Below are positions 1-5,579 of a DNA stretch of 10,733 bases, piece by piece. The DNA is from Discostella pseudostelligera (Eukaryota; Bacillariophyta; Thalassiosirophyceae; Thalassiosirales; Thalassiosiraceae): positions 1 to 10,733 of the forward strand of contig JALLBK010001158.1 in NCBI GenBank assembly GCA_036940085.1, written 5' to 3'. The translations under genes were made by a program, and so were the position numbers. The notes under the pieces were generated by a model that worked only from the letters and a program-made list of their open reading frames with translations, made no database searches and was not told the DNA's origin. Numbering within the stretch: position 1 is the stretch's first letter; each line of letters opens with the position of its first letter.

Positions 1-38
1 ACTAATTCCTTTGTATCAAGGTCTACTTAGGAATTAGT
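1..38. repeat. Inverted repeat at the left edge of the window
   Basis: Bases 1-10 (ACTAATTCCT) are exactly the reverse complement of bases 29-38, with an 18-base loop. The first arm begins at base 1 of the window, so this could be a fragment of a longer repeat or a sequence at which the assembly stopped. A short direct repeat, TACTTAG, follows at 24-30 and 41-47. No function can be assigned. Confidence 0.5.
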
Positions 39-160
39 ATTACTTAGTGTTTTATATGGGGAGTGCTCACAGTTTTATGGTAGACGGGGTCGCGCCGGCC
101 GATGCAAGGCTTCTTAGTATCAATATTGTACTTGTTCCTAACAACATGCGAGGCCTCTGG

Positions 161-174
161 TTCTGAGCTCAGAA
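161..174. promoter_or_regulatory. Perfect 14-bp palindrome upstream of the b561 gene
   Basis: TTCTGAGCTCAGAA reads the same on both strands and lies about 190 bases before the start codon at 362. A second GAGCTC core follows four bases later at 178-183. A perfect dyad in a proximal promoter can be the site of a dimeric transcription factor. I know of no diatom factor with this site, so the regulatory role is only a suggestion. Confidence 0.25.
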
Positions 175-361
175 GGTGAGCTCATCAATAATGGCGCGGA
201 CCAATGAGAGACCCATAGCTCGTAGTTGCTGTAGATAATACAATGGGCACCGATGGACAGATGGGCATGCAGCAGCAGGCCGAAGATCTACAAGATCCTG
301 CCTGCCTCCCTCGCCACTCGCTTCGCTTTTCGCTTCCATTGCAATACCGAACAAACAAACC

Positions 362-910
362 ATGAGTGCCCAAGCCTACACCATCGCCGCATCCTACTAC
401 CACTGGCTCGTCGCCATCCCGCTCATGGGGTCCATCGGCTCCGTCTTGAAATGTCAACAAAGCCCGAAGGAGGAGAAGGGGAAATGGATGTTCCGGCACA
501 AATCTCTAGGATTACTTACCGGGCTCATTGTGGCGCCCCGCCTCGGTTATCGCGTTATGAATGCCGCATCCTATCGCAATGTTTCACATCCGGTGGGCTC
601 GGGTCCCATTGAAAATGCGGTAGCCAATGTCTCTCATATCGCGCTGTATGCCTTCATGACCATCATGCCCGTGACGGGTATTGCCATGGGATATTACGGC
701 GGGAAAGGTCTGCCATTTTTTTTTACCACACTACCTGGAGCAACAGTGGCCAATGGAGATATTGCCAAACAATCGTTCAATATTCACAAGACATTGGGTG
801 TGTATGGCAAGTATTTAGTTCCACTTCATATTGGTGGTGCCGTGAAGCATTCGGTGATGGGACATGGTATTTGGAGTAGGATCAATCCATTTGGTAGACC
901 GATGCATTGA
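362..910 (+). CDS. Cytochrome b561, bacterial CybB-like, di-haem membrane protein
   Basis: Intronless ORF of 182 residues, close to the roughly 175 residues usual for the bacterial CybB family. The family consists of four-helix membrane proteins that hold two b-type haems and pass electrons between quinones and other carriers; E. coli CybB has been described as a superoxide:ubiquinone oxidoreductase. Visible here are His14 in a Tyr-His-Trp motif at the start of helix 1, His46 in Arg-His-Lys at the start of helix 2 (46-66), His92 at the start of helix 3 (92-112), and His156 in Leu-His-Ile-Gly-Gly of helix 4. This is the expected four-ligand pattern, with further histidines at 142 and 163. The start is the first ATG after an in-frame stop at 236 and has A at -3. 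No obvious plastid or mitochondrial presequence precedes helix 1, so the membrane it sits in is unknown. Family assignment is fairly sure; electron donor and acceptor are not. Confidence 0.82.
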   Translation: MSAQAYTIAASYYHWLVAIPLMGSIGSVLKCQQSPKEEKGKWMFRHKSLGLLTGLIVAPRLGYRVMNAASYRNVSHPVGSGPIENAVANVSHIALYAFMTIMPVTGIAMGYYGGKGLPFFFTTLPGATVANGDIAKQSFNIHKTLGVYGKYLVPLHIGGAVKHSVMGHGIWSRINPFGRPMH

Positions 911-1214
911 ACGATAATTGTAAAAGTGGAAGACATGACACCATATCCTTTGAGGTTGGGGGGGGACGATCCGAATAGGGAGGCTTTTGGCCGATGGTTT
1001 GGAGATTTTTGGGTTCGTGACGACACATCGACGACTCTCATCGGGAAACAAATATACATGAACATAGCACTTAACTCTCTCCCTCACTCTCGAGATCGAC
1101 ATTATGTATCAGACTCGCTGCAAGATATTCATGGATATCCATTCTTTTGGGCGCATGTAGTAATATAATGTTTTGAATGAATTGTGAAGAATGATCGTCG
1201 AGATGCACGCAATA

Positions 1215-1229
1215 CTCTCTCTCTCTCTC
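1215..1229. repeat. CT dinucleotide microsatellite
   Basis: An uninterrupted run of about seven CT units in the spacer downstream of the b561 gene. It is likely length-polymorphic. No function is evident. Confidence 0.7.
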
Positions 1230-1412
1230 GCCCCGTCACGATGCCTCTTCTGGACACACGCCATGCGCGGTGCGATGGGTATGTTCGACAAAAAGGAACA
1301 TCTTCCATCCACGATGTTCACTTTGTTGACCATCGACATCATTGATCGGCTCTTAACTTCGTCATCGATCATCGATCGGCTTTTGTCGAAAAGATCTCGC
1401 GGTTGAGATGCG

Positions 1413-1600
1413 GATGACTCGACTAAATGGATATTCCACGTGGTATCGATTTGGCGGGAGAGTGACGACTCGAATGCTTACTACAGATTGAGCTTCCGTG
1501 TGGCAATGATTTGGCGGGAGACATTGAGTGACTCGACTTCAGTGATTTCACGTGGAAGTGATTTGGCGGGAAAGTGATGACTCGACTTGAAGTTCCGTGC
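1413..1600. repeat. Three-and-a-half degenerate tandem repeats with E2F-like and G-box-like cores
   Basis: A unit of 50-60 bp recurs. The block GACTCGA starts at 1417, 1467, 1530 and 1579, and ATTTGGCGGG occurs at 1449-1458, 1509-1518 and 1561-1570. Between them comes a TTC-CGTG segment that twice forms the CACGTG hexamer (1437-1442 and 1549-1554) and once CCGTGTGG (1496-1503). The sequence between blocks has diverged while the three blocks are kept. TTTGGCGGGAAA, present in full in the last copy (1562-1573), matches the classical E2F/DP site, and CACGTG is a bHLH/bZIP G-box. The array ends about 115 bases before the ATG at 1716. Confidence 0.7.
1449..1573 (+). promoter_or_regulatory. Candidate E2F/DP sites, three in tandem
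   Basis: Three ATTTGGCGGG(A/G) elements are spaced 60 and 52 bp apart, same strand, 143 to 258 bp before the start codon of the FTR-like gene. The E2F consensus is established in plants and animals and E2F genes exist in diatoms. Binding here and a resulting S-phase expression of the downstream gene are inference. The alternative is that the core is preserved only because the array is a young minisatellite. Confidence 0.4.
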
Positions 1601-1715
1601 ATCTCCATTGCCATGGGCCATGGCCACACTTCCTTATTCTCCCTATCTCTATCGATCTCCACTCTAGAGGAGTATCTCCCATCACACCACGCCTACGCAA
1701 CAGTTGACGATTGCA

Positions 1716-2435
1716 ATGATATCCAAATTATTATTGTCGACCATCGCAATCCTAGCCCTGGTGGTTTGGCACCCTCCCACCGCGATCGCGTTCATGCCGC
1801 CAGCGTCGATGTCCACATCATCGTTGCCAAACTTTCTGATGGAGATTCACCATCACCGATTTGCGATATCGTCATCGTCAACATCAACATCATTATCGTC
1901 CTCCTTTTTTGCTGATGCAACTGAATCCAAAAAATCTTCTGACGCCACAATTTCTACCACTACACCATCGTCGTCGTCACCGACAGAAGTGGTAGACGGC
2001 ATTACCACTGCCAAACAATCCGCAACAATTTCACCAGGAGATATTGTTGCAATTTCTTCCTCCGTAATAAAAGCCTACTCGGTACCAAAATCATGCTACG
2101 GATCCTTCCATCCTACATCACATAAATTTATACCGGCGGTGGATCACAACAACAACAATAACAACAATGCAATAATTAAAAGGTCGGACAGTTGTTTAGT
2201 GCTGCCCATTGGATTACGAGGGCGGGTAATGCAAGTGTACGATGCGGAATCGTTGGATAGAGCACGTCCGTATGTGGTCAAGTTTGAGGAGGGGTTGGAT
2301 AGGGAAGAAGACATAGGAGGACGCAATGATGGTGGGGTGGATGGAGAAGAGGAGAAGGGAGGGGGGTTTCATTTACCTAAAGGGTTTACCATGCATTTTA
2401 GTGCGGAGGAGATCGAATTGGTGGTGTCTCTTTAG
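1716..2435 (+). CDS. Plastid-targeted FTR variable (alpha) subunit-like protein
   Basis: Intronless, 239 residues. The start is ATG 1716 with G at -3; the codon 12 bases earlier in the same frame is TTG and is not used here. Residues 4-25 form a signal peptide that ends in Ala-Ile-Ala before Phe26-Met-Pro-Pro, the diatom plastid motif, followed by a Ser/Thr-rich transit-like stretch to about residue 100. Residues 107-236 match the SH3-like barrel of the ferredoxin-thioredoxin reductase variable chain in order: a Gly-Asp-Ile-Val start with Ser-Ser-Val-Ile and a following Tyr-x-x-Pro, a Gly-Leu-Arg-Gly-x-Val turn (166-171), Pro-Tyr-Val-Val-Lys-Phe-Glu (185-191), and Phe-x-x-His-Phe with an acidic Glu-Ile-Glu end (224-235). 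That subunit supports the [4Fe-4S] catalytic subunit that reduces thioredoxin from ferredoxin in light. Two loops are enlarged, one by seven Asn (145-151) and one by an acidic Gly-rich insert (193-217). Another plastid SH3-like protein remains possible. Confidence 0.6.
   Translation: MISKLLLSTIAILALVVWHPPTAIAFMPPASMSTSSLPNFLMEIHHHRFAISSSSTSTSLSSSFFADATESKKSSDATISTTTPSSSSPTEVVDGITTAKQSATISPGDIVAISSSVIKAYSVPKSCYGSFHPTSHKFIPAVDHNNNNNNNAIIKRSDSCLVLPIGLRGRVMQVYDAESLDRARPYVVKFEEGLDREEDIGGRNDGGVDGEEEKGGGFHLPKGFTMHFSAEEIELVVSL
2148..2168 (+). repeat. AAC/AAT trinucleotide repeat coding for seven Asn
   Basis: Seven consecutive AAC or AAT codons sit inside the FTR-like domain, in the position of a loop between two strands. 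This is an in-frame microsatellite and probably length-variable among strains. Confidence 0.75.
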
Positions 2436-3304
2436 AGAATACGATTTGTTAAAGAATGGGAGAAGCCTTTGGTATTTCGATGCGAGCATGAATCCCCACC
2501 ATTGATTTTGGGTGATATTTACAGAGATCGACGAGAGTTATCAAGTAATGGTGACAATGACTGTTGCCAATATAATGTTTATCGCCCGTTGAATGAGAGG
2601 TTTACAGTGGTGGGATTATGATTAGGTTTATGAAAATGTCGATATCTGAAAGGAGGCACGGTGCCACGGAGTCGTCAAATAATAAGATGTCACTCCAGTC
2701 TGATGGATGGATCGATCCCAAAATATACGTTACCGGTCGTTCTATCATCTCTGCACCCACCTAATTCGATGATCAATCGATGAATCTTTAGATAGAATTG
2801 TGGTTATCTCCACATCATAAGGAGGTTGATGGTGTTGCTCTTTAGTAACCTTAGTACAATTTTTGATGCCGTGAGTCGTTGGTATGTCTATGAATAGCAC
2901 ATGAGTTTGCCATTCAAGCCCTCACCCTTGGACAAGCCTTTCATCATTTCACCAATCAGGGTCAGGAGTAGATTAGATTATTTCCGAGCCAGCGTGAGTG
3001 TTGGCAACAAACGAGGATGACGATGAACGATGATGCGGATGATGTTTAGGGTTCGGCATCTGCTTGCGTATCTAGCGACCCTTCTACATACGTTCCCCGG
3101 TAATCGCTAAATAACGTGTCAAGCACATGTCACATCTTTTGGGATGAATTGATGTGAGAACCCGAATCCCCGAACCTTTTGATGTTGCCTTCGTTCATGG
3201 GGAACATTCATCCTCGTCTCATAAAGCGAACTCGATTGCATCTACAACTCAAGAGAAATCATCTCCCTAGCACTTTTTACGAAGATAATATTACCATCAG
3301 CAAC
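2436..3304 (+). other. Spacer and leader between the FTR-like gene and the 8-helix protein gene
   Basis: No supported gene. The frame of the FTR-like gene stays open for 61 codons beyond its TAG, to a TGA at 2619. An ATG-started 44-codon ORF lies at 2630-2764 without recognisable homology. A GATGA-rich simple stretch lies at about 3012-3044 and a CCAAT at 2952-2956. In-frame ATGs at 3182 and 3197 precede the preferred start at 3305 of the next gene. No tRNA-like box pair was seen. Confidence 0.4.
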
Positions 3305-4323
3305 ATGAGTGGCGAGAATGAAATGGTTGACGAAGAATTGGTAGTGGGAGGCGGAGAAGAAGGTTCGGCGAAGGTGGCGCCTGCTCCTGACGCTGGTGCG
3401 GCCGAGGGAAAGACGATGGCGGAAGCTGAGACCAAGTGCGAATCTCAGTTCCCTCTTTTCCTAGTAATGATTGCCAGCGTCGTTCTTCTGGTTGCAACTG
3501 GGGCCGCCTACGATTGGAATATCAGGGTAAGTCGAATTACAAGCCTATGAATTCCAGCTGATTGTTGCGGTGTTCTCATAATAATGTATTCATTTGAAAC
3601 ACTTATGATAGGATATTGGTGGATTCTCTGGATATGCCATCACCGTTCCTTTCGTTTCCTTAGCCGCTTCTCTTATCGGCCTCCTCATGAACAGGTTCTG
3701 GAAAAAGGGCTCGAAGTTTGGTCATTATTTGAACATTCTGTGCTTCCTCTACAGCATGATTGGTGCCTGCTTCCTCACTTTCAAGGAGCCCTTGACTGTG
3801 ACAGGTAACGGATACTTTGCTGCCTGGACTGTTGCCTACGCTAGTGCCNACTTTCAAGGAGCCCTTGACTGTGACAGGTAACGGATACTTTGCTGCCTGG
3901 ACTGTTGCCTACGCTAGTGCCATGACAATTGGAATGAATACCGATGAAGTTGGAACATTCGTCAAGAACCTCGGTTCCGTCATGGGACTTCTAATCTCCT
4001 CCGTGGTTGTTATCATCGCATGCGCCGATCCCATCCGTGACGATGTTCCCAACCAAAGTGAAGCCATCTACGCCATGATCCTCGCTATTGTTACTGCCGT
4101 CATCATCCTTGGTTTCATGATGATGGACATGTGGAAGGATTGGAAAATGCCCAACATGATGAATTATCTTGTGTATGGCGTACTTGCCGGATGCTGGATC
4201 ATCGAGGCCTGTCTTGTTACCTTCCGTGGTCCATTCGTAGTTACTGGCAACGGATACTTTGGATCTTGGGCTGGTGCCGCAACTTCCACTTGGACTGCCT
4301 TTCAAGCGTTGAATAAGTTGTAG
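3305..4323 (+). CDS. Eight-helix membrane protein with two four-helix repeats (two exons, assembly-broken)
   Basis: Function not recognised. Exon 1 is 3305-3526, the intron 3527-3611 and exon 2 3612-4323. Exon 2 contains a duplicated 72 bases plus one N (3849-3921) that shift the frame; counting the duplicate once gives one continuous protein of about 286 residues. An acidic Ala/Gly/Glu-rich head of about 46 residues is followed by eight hydrophobic segments. Helices 2-4 and 6-8 are clear repeats: both end with Cys, two residues, Thr-Phe, a Pro two residues on, then Thr-Gly-Asn-Gly-Tyr-Phe and a Trp. The loops before them carry Trp and Lys (Phe-Trp-Lys-Lys and Met-Trp-Lys-Asp). The two-times-four-helix plan recalls MARVEL-type four-helix domains, but I cannot show homology. 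The start at 3305 has A at -3 and opens Met-Ser-Gly-Glu; ATG 3182 in the same frame would add 41 residues and is the alternative. No signal peptide is visible. The gene model is firm, the role unknown. Confidence 0.75.
3527..3611 (+). other. Spliceosomal intron, 85 nt
   Basis: It begins GTAAGT and ends GATAG. It falls between codons (phase 0) after the Asn-Ile-Arg end of exon 1. Removing it joins two coding frames that carry helix 1 and helix 2 of the same four-helix unit. The size is typical of diatom introns. Confidence 0.85.
3777..3921 (+). repeat. 72-bp exact direct duplication around a single N (assembly artefact)
   Basis: Bases 3777-3848 and 3850-3921 are identical over 72 bases and are separated only by the N at 3849. 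The duplicated piece codes for the Thr-Gly-Asn-Gly-Tyr-Phe segment of helix 4. The extra 73 bases change the frame by one, and taking one copy away restores a single frame to the stop at 4321-4323. This is the pattern left when two overlapping contig ends are joined by a nominal one-base gap. It is therefore not a biological frameshift. Confidence 0.92.
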
Positions 4324-5579
4324 AAGAAATTGGAAAACAATGGATGTGTCTGGCGATCGATGTGTTGTTCATGTTGTGTATGTGTTTTTCATCATCAAGT
4401 ACTGTGTTTTGATTTATCAATGATTGTAAGGTGAGAGAAGTGTGAGAAATGATGATCAGGCAATAGGATCAGGAAATAAACGTGATTAGGAATCATAGGA
4501 TATTCGTTAACATCATGTCGACTTACCGGTCAATCCATATTCAACGCTGTCTCATATGCCGTGATAGATTGATATATGATATTCAGAGTATTCTTCGGGA
4601 ATCTCTTGACTCTCGATAACCATCACATGCAATTTATGCCTTGCATTGGTACACCATACAAATGCGGCGGTGCCAGGTGCCAATCATTCTCCATTACTAA
4701 AGAATGATGGCATTTACTTGGGATACATCATGGCCAACATTGGTCCTTCGTCTGGTGTTCATGAGGAAGGGGCTCCATCGACTGATGTAGCAGAATTCTC
4801 CATTCTCCTCACTTCGCCTGAATATCTGAGGCAGTATGGGGTCGACGCTCTTTGTAGCTTTCTTTCACCCAAGAAGTTTTAGAATCTCCATCCTATTGCA
4901 GCTCCTGATAACGACCCACGATGTTGTGATGACGATGATGCACATCCATCCTCCCCCCATGCTGATGGGCGATTCGCGGTGATCAGGGCTCTCTTTAATT
5001 TGATTGGCGGCATCGCGTGGATAATTTCGTCCATCCGGTGGCTCACCCCCCTCCCCCAATTTCTGTTTCTCTCGATTCTAGTAGAGAACAATTGTCCGAC
5101 CCCCCTCTCCTTCTCATCCCCCATCGACACACCACGCCCTCACTATCGGCAGCCATCACGGCGGTGGACGCTGTGAATGCTGTTCATTCGAGAGCGGGTC
5201 CAATAAGTATCAGTCAAGTAGAGACTCTGCCCTCTTGCTCTCGCACATTCACTTTAATAATGGGTTAGCGTAGTAGATACTCTTCAAAGGAGATCGGAGG
5301 AGATGATAGGCGTGCATGGCGGACGGATGGCGGGTGCGACGGGCAGGACGATGGCGCCAAAACACTTCCACATGGAATTCGATCGCTGGCCATAAACTGA
5401 CGAGGCTGTATTATACATCATGCCAAGTTGAAGATGGACAAAATTCACTTGCGCCCAAGTAGTCAATGGTCATGTACCGTGTTATAATGTGAACAAAATG
5501 ACCACAATAAAGCCCAGCCCCTCCCAACCACAAACTGTCCAGCCCCAAGCAAACCGAACCATGGCGATGCATCAGGTCG
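4324..5579 (+). other. Long spacer without a supported gene
   Basis: The first part is the 3' untranslated region of the 8-helix gene; TGTAA at 4425-4429 and AATAAA at 4475-4480 are possible polyadenylation signals. A frame open from 4610 to the stop at 4880-4882 (about 90 codons, first ATG at 4730) reads like protein in places but lacks an upstream ATG. Pyrimidine-rich sequence fills roughly 5040-5120. A 30-codon ATG ORF lies at 5302-5394. The promoter, and possibly an unseen signal-peptide exon, of the next gene should lie in the right part. I could not join any upstream ATG to that gene with certainty. Confidence 0.35.

Larger units (their letters stand above)
1..361 (+). other. 5' flank of the cytochrome b561-like gene
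   Basis: No convincing gene lies here. Open stretches on either strand are short and have no recognisable protein. The segment holds the inverted repeat at 1-38, a perfect 14-bp palindrome at 161-174, a second GAGCTC at 178-183 and a CCAAT pentamer at 201-205. In the frame of the downstream gene there is a stop at 236-238 and no ATG between it and 362, which fixes 362 as the first possible start. The promoter presumably lies here, but no TATA-like element stands out. Confidence 0.4.
911..1715 (+). other. Spacer between the b561 gene and the FTR-like gene
   Basis: No supported gene. The left half (911-1200) is probably the 3' untranslated region of the b561 gene plus spacer; a 76-codon ATG-initiated open frame at 935-1168 has no recognisable domain. 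A CT microsatellite lies at 1215-1229, and a loosely repeated GATCGGCTYTT segment at about 1330-1385. The right half holds the E2F-like repeat array at 1413-1600. A 10-bp palindrome GGCCATGGCC lies at 1616-1625. An ATG at 1613 opens an overlapping reading frame to 1915, which would act as an upstream ORF if transcription starts before it. Confidence 0.4.

Noticed and set aside
935..1168. A 77-codon ATG-started open frame after the b561 gene
   Set aside because: It lies where the 3' untranslated region is expected, has no domain or signal, and the opposite strand is equally open there.
1191..1406. A 71-codon ATG-started open frame
   Set aside because: It is built from the CT microsatellite and the GATCGG repeat segment and has no protein-like core.
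1574..1915. A 113-codon + strand open frame overlapping the FTR-like gene
   Set aside because: It opens with GTG inside the repeat array and reads the signal peptide region in a wrong frame. The overlapping frame has the plastid presequence and domain. Its ATG at 1613 may matter only as an upstream start.
2630..2764. A 44-codon ATG-started small ORF
   Set aside because: It is short enough to be chance, has no recognised motif, and its start lies a few bases after the open extension of the FTR-like frame. Kept only as a note in the spacer entry.
3045..3051. A TTTAGGG heptamer, the plant-type telomere repeat
   Set aside because: It occurs once only and is not in tandem, so it is not a telomeric or interstitial telomere tract.
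3687..3881. Apparent premature stop of the 8-helix gene
   Set aside because: The stop arises only because the 72-bp artefactual duplicate and the N shift the frame. It is not treated as a real truncation or pseudogene.
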